This document shows, one piece after another, positions 1-7,931 of a stretch of DNA of 64,000 nt; positions within the stretch are counted from its first letter, which is position 1, and each line of letters begins with the position of its first letter. The stretch is taken from NCBI RefSeq assembly GCF_009646335.1, contig NZ_WJBU01000008.1, positions 124,001 through 188,000 on the forward strand, written 5' to 3'. The position numbers were made by a program, and so were the translations under genes. The notes beneath the pieces were generated by a model that did not search any database, was not told the origin of the DNA, and was given only the letters and a program-made list of their open reading frames with translations. The DNA comes from Caenimonas koreensis DSM 17982. Its GTDB lineage: Bacteria > Pseudomonadota > Gammaproteobacteria > Burkholderiales > Burkholderiaceae_C.

Positions 1-1876
1 TACGTGCGTACCCCAGTATTTCAGCGTTGTGGGCCTTCCACAGATCGAGCCTTTTCTTCTCGGTTGAAGTCTCACTGTGAACTTCAATGAAGGCCAGGAG
101 CTTTTGAAGCAACCGGTCGCATGAGAGTTCGAAAGCCACGACCGAACTTTCAAAACGCTTAAGAAAGTTCGTCCGGATCAGGCCGACTACCTGCTTCTGC
201 CGGTTCTGCTCGAAGGGGTCAATGCTCTTGTCCGGACCCTTGTACCAAGCGAGCGGGTAGTACATCGGAAGCGCGAAGAGTGGGTTGGTTCGCGTAAAGG
301 CGTTCTCGAACATATCGAGCAGGTGACCGTAGGTCTTGCGTATCGAGTACGCCGCCACCTGTGGAGCCTTTCGTTCGGGGAAAACCGCAGCCTTGCCCTT
401 CTCCCTCAGTTGGCTCTCCCTCGCGTACGACCGGCTACGCTGCACGACCAAATGCTGAAAGATCGTGTCCGTCGCCAAAATTTCTTGGGCCTCTGGCATA
501 TGCTCCGATACATCAACCAGGTCATGCCCAAGCTTCGCCCGTAGCGATTTTTCCATTTGGGCGAAGTGCGCGCGTAAGTTGTTTACTCCGAGCGTGCGAG
601 AAAAAAATGATTCGTCACGTCGAGTGAACAGTTCAGCCATATGCCGGAAGTCGCTCAAACGGTTGTTGATTGGGGTCGCCGTCAACATGAAAAGCGTCTT
701 CTGTCGAATGCTGCTGTCAAGAAGATTGAACAGTTGGTAGTAGCGTGAAGGCTCCGATTCCTCATCGTCCGAGCCTTGACGCCCGGGATTGCGAAAGTGA
801 TGCGCCTCATCGATTACCACGACGTCGGCAAGTTCGGCAATACGGCGAAATCGTTCTGGGAACTCGCCTTTGCGACCGAGGTCCGTGTGACTGAACACCG
901 CCAGATTGCTGAAATCCGCCCCGCCGCCGATGTGTGGCAACCATTCGCGCAAATGGGGCTCCCAGACGCCCTCCTTCGCAGCCTTTGGAGCAAACAACAC
1001 GACACGTTTGCCCTCATGCAACACAAGTCGTTCAATGAGCATCAGCCCAACAAATGTCTTGCCGAGACCGACGCCGTCACAGAGAAATGCCCCACCGTGC
1101 TGCCGCGCAATCTTCATAAGCGCCCTGTACGCCTCCTTTTGGTATCGGTCGATCCGCGGGAACATTTTCGAGCGGGTCTCGTCCCATTCAGTCTCGGTCA
1201 ACTCGTGGCCTCGAAAGAATTCCTGAAGGGCCTTTGCATAAACATCGAAAGGCTTGTAAAGGCGGGTATGGCGATCGATAGTCTCAATGAATTCGTCGGT
1301 TACCTCTGTCGCATCGTTCCAATGCAACTCGAACCATTCCTGAAGCTGCGCAACCTCGCGCCCGCTCTGAATCTGTACATTCAACTCAATGTTCGTTGTC
1401 AAGCCAGGTTTAGTGAAATTACTTGACCCCACCAACGCCTGCGACCCAACTACCTCTAACTTCGCGTGTGTGATGTACGCTTTGGCGTGAAACTTGTCTT
1501 TGTCGTAAACACGGCATTCAATCTGTCGCAAACGCATGGCATCCAGAATTGCTGGGACACCGTCCAAAAATGGATTTCCCTCTTTGTCGGCTTCGACGCT
1601 GCCATCAAGCGCGAGCAAGGCACGTTGCCGGACTGCGTCAAGCATTGCCTTTCGGGTCCTGTGAGTCCTGTCCGCCCCCATCAGGATCCGGATCTTGGTG
1701 AGCGATTGCCACTTGCCTTCCAATGCGAGAAGAGCACCAATCTCAAAATAGCCCGTTGCAATGTCAAACGCTCTGGCGATACCGGACCACTCGTCAAGGT
1801 ACCTGAGCGCTGTCCAACCGGAGACACTATTGTCAACAATGAAGAGATCGCGCCCCTTGGGGTCAGTAGTTGTCAT
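1..1876 (-). CDS. PLD-like/SNF2-type helicase, C-terminus cut by window edge
   Basis: I translated this minus-strand frame by hand; it stays open from its ATG at 1876 to base 1, giving about 625 codons and no stop. Residues 1-200 resemble a phospholipase D-like domain: FHAKAY with H130 and K132, then GSSNFT. A superfamily 2 helicase core follows: GLGKT Walker A (K273), IDEAH Walker B (D356-H359) and TATPINN motif III (399-405). The second RecA-like lobe (motifs V and VI) must lie beyond the left edge. The start is supported by GGAAAGGA just upstream. PLD-SNF2 fusions occur in DNA-processing and anti-phage loci. A WYL regulator lies 216 bp upstream on the same strand, which fits a defence role, but function is inferred. 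A general DNA repair or remodelling helicase is the alternative. Confidence 0.85.
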   Translation of the reverse strand, partial: MTTTDPKGRDLFIVDNSVSGWTALRYLDEWSGIARAFDIATGYFEIGALLALEGKWQSLTKIRILMGADRTHRTRKAMLDAVRQRALLALDGSVEADKEGNPFLDGVPAILDAMRLRQIECRVYDKDKFHAKAYITHAKLEVVGSQALVGSSNFTKPGLTTNIELNVQIQSGREVAQLQEWFELHWNDATEVTDEFIETIDRHTRLYKPFDVYAKALQEFFRGHELTETEWDETRSKMFPRIDRYQKEAYRALMKIARQHGGAFLCDGVGLGKTFVGLMLIERLVLHEGKRVVLFAPKAAKEGVWEPHLREWLPHIGGGADFSNLAVFSHTDLGRKGEFPERFRRIAELADVVVIDEAHHFRNPGRQGSDDEESEPSRYYQLFNLLDSSIRQKTLFMLTATPINNRLSDFRHMAELFTRRDESFFSRTLGVNNLRAHFAQMEKSLRAKLGHDLVDVSEHMPEAQEILATDTIFQHLVVQRSRSYARESQLREKGKAAVFPERKAPQVAAYSIRKTYGHLLDMFENAFTRTNPLFALPMYYPLAWYKGPDKSIDPFEQNRQKQVVGLIRTNFLKRFESSVVAFELSCDRLLQKLLAFIEVHSETSTEKKRLDLWKAHNAEILGYAR

Positions 1877-2092
1877 AGATTCCTTTCCCTTATTCGACTT
1901 TCGCCATTGTTCGTGCGCGGAATTCCGGCGAAGACTTCATGAAAAGGCTGCAACGAATGCGCCCGGCCCCATGCGGCTTGGAAGGTATGCGCTCCCTTTT
2001 GATACAAGCCGCCCCTTTTGGCGGAGCGCGCGCAATGAAATTGTGAATTCGTTCCCCCCCAAAAACTTAACACCGGTTGCCATCAACATCTT

Positions 2093-3106
2093 TTAGTCCC
2101 GGTCTTTGATGTGTGCATAAGAAGTCTGGCCGCCTCCGTCGCCTATGCCGAGCGCAAGCGATTCGAGAAGGACTTTGCTGACCTTGCGCTTCAGCGTAAG
2201 GGGCCCTAAGACCTGCACATCCGCCCCAAACCTCAAGATATCCCCCACCAACTCCCTATCATCCGCATACGGCACGCTCAGCACATAGCTCCCATCCGCC
2301 TCTACCCTGCTCTCCTGCATCGGGTGCCACCGCTCGCCCTTCACCCACCGCGCGCGTTGCGGCGTGAACTTCAGCGTGGCCCAGGCCTTGGGTTTGCCTC
2401 CAAATATTCCGTAGCTTGCGCCTAACCGGTCGTCGATCGCTTTCGGGTCCACTTCTTTCGCTTGTTCTTCCAGCACGCGCATCGCGCTGATCGCATCGAT
2501 CGAAAAGCTGCGCAGGTCGTCGCGCAGGTGGCACCAGGCGTCCACGTACCAGTTGTCGCGGTAGTGCACCAGGCGCTGGGGGCTGATCTCGCGCTCCTGC
2601 GTTTCGCCGGTCTGGCGGTTCATGTGGTGGATCGCGAGGCGCTTGCGCGCCATCGTGGCGTGGGCCGCCTGCTCAAACAATTGCGGCGGCACCTGCCGCT
2701 TGCCGGCATGCACGATGCGCAGGCGCGCGGCGATGTCGTGCTGCTTCAGGCCGTGCTTGTCCATCAGGTCTTCCAGCCGCGCCTGCAACGGCTTGAGCTT
2801 GGGGCCAAGCAGGCCGGGCTCCAGGCTGCTTAGCAGTTGCTGCACCGTCACCAGCGCCAATATCTCCTGCTGCGTGAACCACAGGCCGGGCAGCTCGTTG
2901 TCGTTGCTGTTGTCTTGGTCGATGTAGTAGCCGTCACGGTCCCTGTCGAACTTGATCGGCACGTGCAGCTGGTCGCGCATCTTGGCGATGTCGCGCTTGA
3001 AGGTCGCGGGTGAGATTTCCAGGCGCTTGATGATGTCCGCGCGCGGCACGGCGCGGCGGCCTGACAGCAACTGCTTGTACTCGAACAGACGTACGAACTC
3101 GCTCAC
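2093..3106 (-). CDS. WYL-domain transcriptional regulator
   Basis: The 337-aa protein starts at GTG with a strong GGAGGAGG Shine-Dalgarno. Residues 1-60 form a DeoR-like winged helix (FKRDIAKMR recognition region). The middle, about 140-220, has WYL-domain character (RLVHYRDNWYVDAWCHLRDD), and the C-terminal third resembles the WCX extension. WYL proteins are ligand-sensing repressors or activators; several (BrxR, CapW) control phage-defence genes and sense nucleic acids or nucleotides. Here it sits just upstream of, and codirectional with, the PLD-SNF2 helicase gene, so it may regulate that gene. A housekeeping DNA-damage regulator such as PafBC is a possible alternative, but the single-copy architecture and neighbour favour a local regulator. 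Confidence 0.9.
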   Translation of the reverse strand: MSEFVRLFEYKQLLSGRRAVPRADIIKRLEISPATFKRDIAKMRDQLHVPIKFDRDRDGYYIDQDNSNDNELPGLWFTQQEILALVTVQQLLSSLEPGLLGPKLKPLQARLEDLMDKHGLKQHDIAARLRIVHAGKRQVPPQLFEQAAHATMARKRLAIHHMNRQTGETQEREISPQRLVHYRDNWYVDAWCHLRDDLRSFSIDAISAMRVLEEQAKEVDPKAIDDRLGASYGIFGGKPKAWATLKFTPQRARWVKGERWHPMQESRVEADGSYVLSVPYADDRELVGDILRFGADVQVLGPLTLKRKVSKVLLESLALGIGDGGGQTSYAHIKDRD

Positions 3107-3244
3107 CGGTCAACCTCCTCCGTGTAGCTTGGCTGGAAATTCTTTTCTTCTCTCATCGCCCGCAGTGTGGGTGCAGGCAGGCTCTCGTCATGAGCCGATG
3201 CGTGTCGGCGTTTGGGGCGAGAAGGCTGGATGCTCCAACAGCGC

Positions 3245-3269
3245 CGCAGGCTCAGCGGGTGAGCCTGCG
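3245..3269. terminator. Perfect 10-bp hairpin, terminator-like without U-tract
   Basis: The arms CGCAGGCTCA (3245-3254) and TGAGCCTGCG (3260-3269) are perfectly complementary with a 5-nt loop. The hairpin lies in the 252-bp gap between the DUF3293 stop and the WYL start, downstream of the DUF3293 gene on the minus strand. No T-run follows on either strand, so intrinsic termination is uncertain; it could equally be an mRNA-stabilising hairpin. I see no gene in the rest of the gap. Confidence 0.4.
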
Positions 3270-3358
3270 TTGGGCGTTGCGGTCATGCTAGCGGATGGGG
3301 TGGGCGTGCGGTAGGGGGAATGTGGGGGGAGTGGCAGTGTGCGGCGTTTTCGCCTCAT

Positions 3359-3856
3359 CTACTTGGGGGAGAAGCGAGTCGGCAACCCATCCCGCATCGC
3401 CGGATGCCACACAAGCCCGCATCCCATGCGCTCGTCCGCAACCACCGCAGCATTCTGTCCATACCGCACCAGCAGCTCATCCGTCACCGCGTCATCGCAA
3501 TCAAGCACGCAGTACCCCGGCTCTTGCCACAGCATCGCGTCGCGCGATCGACCCACTGCTTCCAGCACGCGCAGGCCACGCTCATCCAGCTCACGCTTGA
3601 GAGCCACATTGCGCGCCTCGTTCTCTGCGGGTGGCAACTCCTGGCTGAAGGGATTCCATCCTGTGATGAGGATGGCGCGGGTGCATTGGTGTGCCGCGAG
3701 CCACTCGTTGAGGCCCGGCACGGGTGCGTCAAGGCGCAGCGTGATGCCGTCGGTGACGTAGTCTGCGTGGAAGTAGGAGTCGATCAGCTCGCTTGAGGGC
3801 AGCATTGGGCGATCGACTTTGTCCAGGCTAATGCCCAGCAAGTTCTTCAAGGTCAT
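3359..3856 (-). CDS. DUF3293 domain protein
   Basis: The 165-aa protein matches my recollection of the DUF3293 family: an early DSYFHADY segment, ILITGWNPFSQ, conserved N and E residues in PPAENEARN, and a C-terminal RYGQNAAV block. There is no signal peptide or membrane segment, so it is probably cytosolic. No biochemical function is established for the family. Its start lies inside the 3' end of the upstream nucleotidyltransferase gene (29-bp overlap), so the two are almost certainly co-transcribed and translationally coupled. That arrangement resembles two-gene toxin-antitoxin operons, but toxicity is only inference. The overlapped ATG is the only clear start. Confidence 0.8.
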   Translation of the reverse strand: MTLKNLLGISLDKVDRPMLPSSELIDSYFHADYVTDGITLRLDAPVPGLNEWLAAHQCTRAILITGWNPFSQELPPAENEARNVALKRELDERGLRVLEAVGRSRDAMLWQEPGYCVLDCDDAVTDELLVRYGQNAAVVADERMGCGLVWHPAMRDGLPTRFSPK

Positions 3857-4424
3857 GCTCGTTCCCTATTAGAAATATTTTTGGCTTGGCCAATACATCC
3901 ACCAAGAAAGCTTGCTTGCGCGCCTTGCTGCGGAACTCCACCGCACCAAACACCTGCGCATTGATTTCCCTGCCTACCTGGGCTTGCACAGGGTAGAGAA
4001 TTTCCACCGCTTCCCTGAAGGTCAAGTCGCCGATCAACATCACGTCGATGTCGCTGCCCGCCGTCTCTTGCCCGCGCGCGACCGATCCGAAGATGAACGC
4101 GACGCGTATGAGCGGCGCTACGGGCGTGAGCACCTGCGCAATGACATCCGCAATGCCCGAAGTTTTGCGCAGAATGCTCGCCAGTTCCTGATAAACAGGT
4201 GACGACGTGTCGGCGCTGTAGGCCTGCTGGTTGCCGCGCTTCTCGCGTTTGAGCAGGCCGACTTCGGCCAGTTTGCCCAGCTCGCGCGTGATCGTGCCTG
4301 CGGGCAGGCCTGCGCGGCGCGCGATCTCGCGGCCGTGCAACGCATCATCCGGGCGCAGCAGCAGCATGCCAAGGATGCGTCGGCGGTACTCGGGGAACAG
4401 GATGGTGGATAGAGAATGATGCAT
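3828..4424 (-). CDS. Winged-helix / minimal nucleotidyltransferase fusion
   Basis: This 198-aa protein has an N-terminal winged helix (about 10-70; HGREIARRAGLPAGTITREL) and a C-terminal MNT-type nucleotidyltransferase fold with GSVARG at 113-118 and SDIDV (D125, D127). The third metal-binding Asp usually found on the next strand is not obvious (REINAQVF), so catalytic competence is uncertain. MNT proteins are frequent antitoxins, some acting by AMPylating HEPN toxins. Here the partner is not HEPN but a DUF3293 protein, overlapping by 29 bp. A promoter with -35 TTGACC and -10 GACAAT predicts a start site only about 5 nt before the ATG, so the mRNA may be near-leaderless; no Shine-Dalgarno is visible, which agrees. 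Confidence 0.88.
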   Translation of the reverse strand: MHHSLSTILFPEYRRRILGMLLLRPDDALHGREIARRAGLPAGTITRELGKLAEVGLLKREKRGNQQAYSADTSSPVYQELASILRKTSGIADVIAQVLTPVAPLIRVAFIFGSVARGQETAGSDIDVMLIGDLTFREAVEILYPVQAQVGREINAQVFGAVEFRSKARKQAFLVDVLAKPKIFLIGNEHDLEELAGH

Positions 4425-4464
4425 TTAAGGCGTCAATTGTCGCTTTTTTTGCATCAATGGTCAA
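4417..4464 (-). promoter_or_regulatory. Promoter and possible operator of the wHTH-MNT operon
   Basis: Read on the minus strand, TTGACC (4464-4459) and GACAAT (4441-4436) are separated by 17 bp, which fits a sigma70 promoter with +1 near 4429. An inverted pair, TGCATCA (4450-4456) and TGATGCA (4417-4423), places one half-site in the spacer and one over the start codon. That is where an autorepressor with a winged helix could bind. The boxes are visible; the operator role is inferred. Confidence 0.45.
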
Positions 4465-4477
4465 AACGTGCGCTCCG

Positions 4478-4539
4478 TGCGCCTCTTGCCCCCACCCCAG
4501 CCCTCCCCCGGAGGGGGAGGGAGCGAAGGCAAGAGCGCA
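4478..4539. repeat. Imperfect palindromic GC-rich element (REP-like)
   Basis: Outer arms TGCGCCTCTTGCC (4478-4490) and GGCAAGAGCGCA (4528-4539) pair with one bulge. Inside them CCCTCCCCC (4501-4509) pairs perfectly with GGGGGAGGG (4513-4521). The element lies between the divergent wHTH-MNT and amidase genes. C-rich/G-rich palindromes of this kind are common interspersed repeats in Burkholderiales, but copy number cannot be judged from one window. Confidence 0.5.
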
Positions 4540-4569
4540 CACTCATCCACACCGCTATATTCACCCTCC

Positions 4570-6114
4570 ATGAAATCCACCACCGCCGCCTTGTCGCTGG
4601 TTGCCGCCATGTCCTCTTCTGCTGCCTTGGCTCAATCCACCCTTGTTGAAGCTACTGTCGAGGGGCTGCAAGCGCAGATGGCCGCCGGCAAGGCTTCTTC
4701 CGTCGCCCTTACCCGCGCCTCACTCGAGCGCATCAAGCGGCTCGACCACGCTGGCCCCAAGACCAACTCCGTGCTGGAGACGAACCCTGACGCGCTCGCC
4801 ATCGCCCGCTCGCTCGACGCCGAGCGCAAGGCCGGCAAGGTGCGCGGGCCGCTGCATGGCATCACGGTGCTGGTCAAAGACAACATCGACACCGGCGACA
4901 AGATGATGACCACGGCGGGCTCGCTCGCCCTTGTCGGCCAGCCCGCCGCGCACGACGCGTTCATCATCAAGAAGCTGCGCGCTGCAGGCGCGGTGATCGT
5001 CGGCAAAACCAATCTGTCGGAATGGGCGAACATCCGCTCGTCGAAATCGTCGTCGGGCTGGAGCGCGCGCGGCGGGCAAACCAACAGCCCTTACGACTCA
5101 GCGCGCAACCCCTGCGGCTCCAGCTCGGGCACGGGCACTGCCATCGCCGCCAGCTACGCTGTCGTCGGCATCGGCACGGAAACTGACGGCTCCATCGTCT
5201 GCCCCAGCAACATGGCAGGCCTCGTGGGCATGAAGCCCACGGTCGGTCTTGTCAGCCGCACCGGCATCATCCCGATCTCATCGTCGCAAGACACGGCCGG
5301 GCCTATGACGCGCACAGTGACTGATGCTGCGATCGTGTTGTCGGCGATCGCCGGTGTCGATCCGGCAGACCCGGCCACTGCCGCGGCTGCCGGCCATATC
5401 GCGCCGGACTACCGCACGTTTCTCAAGGGCGGCATCAAGGGCATGCGCATCGGCATCGCGCGCAAGAAGGTCACGGGTTACAGCGCGCATGTGGATGCAC
5501 TGTTCGAAAAAGCTGTCGCTGACTTGAAGCGCCTGGGCGCCGAAGTGGTGGACCCGGCTGACATCGGCAACCTGGGCGACTACGACGACGACGAGCTCGA
5601 AGTGCTGCTCTACGAGCTGAAAGACGGCATGAACTACTACCTCTCCACACGGCCCGGTATCGGCGTGCGCTCACTGGCTGATGTGATTGCTTTCAACGAG
5701 AAGAACGCCGCGAAAGAGATGGCGCTGTTCGGGCAGGATCTGTTCATCAAGGCGCAGGCCAAGGGCCCGCTCACTGAAAAAGCCTACATCGACGCCGCTG
5801 CCAAATCACGCCGCCTCGCGCGCGAAGGCATTGACTCGGTGCTCGCCGCGCACAAGCTCGACGCCATCGTCGCGCCCACCACGCAGCCCGCCTGGCTCAC
5901 CGACCATATCAATGGTGACTCGTACAGCGGCTCCAGCTCGTCACCCGCCGCTGTCGCGGGCTACCCGACGATCACGGTGCCAATGGGCTCGGTGCAGGGC
6001 CTGCCTGTGGGCATGTCGTTCATCGGCGCCGCATGGTCCGAAGGCAAGCTGCTGCAGATGGCCTATGCGTATGAGCAAGGCACACTGCACCGCAAGGCAC
6101 CCAAGCTCAAATGA
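4570..6114 (+). CDS. Secreted amidase-signature family hydrolase
   Basis: The 514-aa enzyme belongs to the amidase signature family. The Ser-cisSer-Lys triad is visible: K103 in VLVKDN, the cis-Ser in NPCGSSSG (S184), and nucleophile S208 in TETDGSIVCPS. The 24-residue spacing between the two serines matches the family. I start it at 4570 rather than an upstream in-frame codon because this gives a clean signal peptide (about 22 residues, ending ALA-QS). It is therefore predicted to be periplasmic, hydrolysing an amide, substrate unknown. Its stop overlaps the ATG of the next gene (ATGA), coupling it to a TAXI-type binding protein, so the pair may capture and process an amide-containing solute. 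Confidence 0.9.
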   Translation: MKSTTAALSLVAAMSSSAALAQSTLVEATVEGLQAQMAAGKASSVALTRASLERIKRLDHAGPKTNSVLETNPDALAIARSLDAERKAGKVRGPLHGITVLVKDNIDTGDKMMTTAGSLALVGQPAAHDAFIIKKLRAAGAVIVGKTNLSEWANIRSSKSSSGWSARGGQTNSPYDSARNPCGSSSGTGTAIAASYAVVGIGTETDGSIVCPSNMAGLVGMKPTVGLVSRTGIIPISSSQDTAGPMTRTVTDAAIVLSAIAGVDPADPATAAAAGHIAPDYRTFLKGGIKGMRIGIARKKVTGYSAHVDALFEKAVADLKRLGAEVVDPADIGNLGDYDDDELEVLLYELKDGMNYYLSTRPGIGVRSLADVIAFNEKNAAKEMALFGQDLFIKAQAKGPLTEKAYIDAAAKSRRLAREGIDSVLAAHKLDAIVAPTTQPAWLTDHINGDSYSGSSSSPAAVAGYPTITVPMGSVQGLPVGMSFIGAAWSEGKLLQMAYAYEQGTLHRKAPKLK

Positions 6115-7454
6115 AGCCACGCCTGCCCCTGGCCATTCGCGACGCACTGCTGTCGCTGCGCGAGCTGGTGATCTCTGCCGGGCCGTTTGCTTTGCTGGCC
6201 GTTGGCCTGCTTGTGCTCGCGTATATGTGGATGAAGCCCACGCCGCCCAAGCACGTGACGCTCGCCACCGGCCCCGCGCAAAGCGCTTACGACGCGTTCG
6301 GCCAGCGCTACCGCAAGGCGCTCGCCGCGAACGGCATCGACGTGGTGCTGGTGCCAAGCCAGGGCTCGTCAGACAACTTGCGCCTGCTGCGCGAAGGCAA
6401 GGTGGACTTAGGCTTTGTGCAAGGCGGCAGCAACGATCGCGACACGGCTGAAGAAAGCGGCATCGAGTCGCTGGGCAGCCTGTTCGTTGAGCCGGTGTGG
6501 TTGTTCTATCGCGAAGCGTCGGCGCGCAAGGTGGTGCCAAACGCAACGCTGAGCAGCCTCACGCAGCTGCAAGGCCTGCGGCTGAACGTCGGGCCGATGG
6601 GCAGTGGCGTGCCGCAGCTGATGGCCAAGCTGTTCGACGCAAACAACATCAACATGTCGCGCATCATCTTCTCGCAGCTGGAGCAAACGCCGGCCACCGT
6701 CGCGTTCCTCAATGGCGAAGTGGATGCGATCGTGTTTGCTTCCGCGCCTGAATCGCTCATGGTGCAGATGCTGCTGCAAACGCCGGGCATCAAGCTGATG
6801 GACTTTGCGCAGAGCGAAGCGTATTCACGGCGCTTTCCTTTCCTCACGCCGGTGGTGTTGCCGCGCGGCGTGGTGAATCTGGCGCGCGATTTGCCGTCTG
6901 CCGATTTGCGGCTGGTGGCAACGACGACCGCGCTGCTCACGCGCGAGCAAACGCACCCAGCCCTGCTGCAGCTCGTGTCGCAGGCCGCGCGTGACATGCA
7001 TGGCGGCGCAGGCTGGTTCAATCGCGCAAGTGCGTTCCCCACCATCGATCACGGCGAATACCCGATGTCGCGCGAAGCTGAGCGCGCGATCCAGGGCGGG
7101 CAGCCCTTCCTGCAACGCTACCTATCGTTCTGGGTGGCCAACCTCATCGAGCGCATGTGGCTTGCGCTGGGCATCATCATCGCGATCTTGCTGCCGCTCT
7201 CGCGCATCGTGCCGCCGCTGTACCAGTTCCGCATTCGCTCGCGGGTGTTTCGCTGGTATGGGCAGCTGCGCTTGATTGAAGAGCGCATGGCCGAGCCAGG
7301 CGGCGATAGGGCCGCACTCACCAAAGACCTGTCAAAGGAGCTCGACTCGCTCGAAGCCAATGTGAGTCGCGTGAGCGTGCCGCTGTCGTATGCTGATGAG
7401 CTGTATGCGCTGCGCAATAACATCGCGCAGGTCAGGAGCCGGTTGCAGGCTTGA
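6111..7454 (+). CDS. Membrane-anchored TAXI-family solute-binding-like protein (paralogue 1)
   Basis: The 447-aa protein has an N-terminal transmembrane anchor (about 22-42), a periplasmic TAXI/NMT1-like binding domain (HVTLATGPAQSAYDAFGQRY, then DLGFVQGG), a second membrane segment near residue 350 (MWLALGIIIAILLPLS), and a short C-terminal cytosolic tail with RWYGQLRLIEE. Classical TAXI proteins are free periplasmic TRAP-transporter receptors; this one is anchored at both ends and no TRAP permease gene is nearby. The ATGA overlap with the amidase stop implies coupled translation. Two paralogues with the same layout lie at 46426 and 47745. A ligand-sensing or scaffold role is as likely as transport. 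Confidence 0.85.
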   Translation: MKPRLPLAIRDALLSLRELVISAGPFALLAVGLLVLAYMWMKPTPPKHVTLATGPAQSAYDAFGQRYRKALAANGIDVVLVPSQGSSDNLRLLREGKVDLGFVQGGSNDRDTAEESGIESLGSLFVEPVWLFYREASARKVVPNATLSSLTQLQGLRLNVGPMGSGVPQLMAKLFDANNINMSRIIFSQLEQTPATVAFLNGEVDAIVFASAPESLMVQMLLQTPGIKLMDFAQSEAYSRRFPFLTPVVLPRGVVNLARDLPSADLRLVATTTALLTREQTHPALLQLVSQAARDMHGGAGWFNRASAFPTIDHGEYPMSREAERAIQGGQPFLQRYLSFWVANLIERMWLALGIIIAILLPLSRIVPPLYQFRIRSRVFRWYGQLRLIEERMAEPGGDRAALTKDLSKELDSLEANVSRVSVPLSYADELYALRNNIAQVRSRLQA

Positions 7455-7502
7455 CCTGCATCAGGCCTTATCGAAAAGCCATCTTCCAGGAGGTGATGCC
7501 CC

Positions 7503-7898
7503 ATGAAATCATTGCGTTCTTGTTTGCGTCTGCTCGCCGCTTGCGGCGCCATGGTCTGCGCGACGCCGCTCATGGCCCAGGCGGACAACAGCTTTGACGG
7601 TTCATGGGCGGCAGAGTGGAAGACACATGCGGGTCGCCTGCTGTCGGCCACACTGCAACTCAAAGATGGTGCCGGCACCTGGCACGTGCAGGCGACGCGG
7701 ACCAATGAAGACCCTTGCTCGAAGCTCGCAGCGCCCGCAACGGTCGTTGTCCGCGAGGGCCAGCCCTATCTCCAGATCAAGCCGGGCGAGGTGATCGCCG
7801 GGTGCACGAGCAGCTTGTTGAAGCTGACCAAGTCGGCCGACGGCCAGCTCAAGGGCAACTGGCGCGATGGGCGCGACGTGACGATCTCGCGCCAGTGA
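7503..7898 (+). CDS. Small exported protein of unknown function
   Basis: The 131-aa product has a clear signal peptide (hydrophobic stretch from residue 8, cleavage near MAQA-DN) and a mature domain of about 105 residues rich in beta-type residues, with two cysteines that could form a periplasmic disulfide. A strong AGGAGGTGATG Shine-Dalgarno supports the start. I do not recognise the family. Segments such as SFDGSWAAEWKTHAGR and LKGNWRDGRDVTI suggest a small lipocalin-like or beta-sandwich fold, seen in exported proteins that report the effect of a substituent, but this is a guess. It follows the amidase-TAXI pair by 48 bp and may share its transcript. Confidence 0.75.
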   Translation: MKSLRSCLRLLAACGAMVCATPLMAQADNSFDGSWAAEWKTHAGRLLSATLQLKDGAGTWHVQATRTNEDPCSKLAAPATVVVREGQPYLQIKPGEVIAGCTSSLLKLTKSADGQLKGNWRDGRDVTISRQ

Positions 7899-7931
7899 GA
7901 TTGCCCGCGCCACTGACCCATCCGGCTCAAT

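Noticed and set aside
776-1426. Plus-strand frame of 216 codons in the left end
   Set aside because: It is the exact reverse frame of the helicase coding sequence, which carries recognisable helicase motifs; nothing resembles a protein family on this strand.
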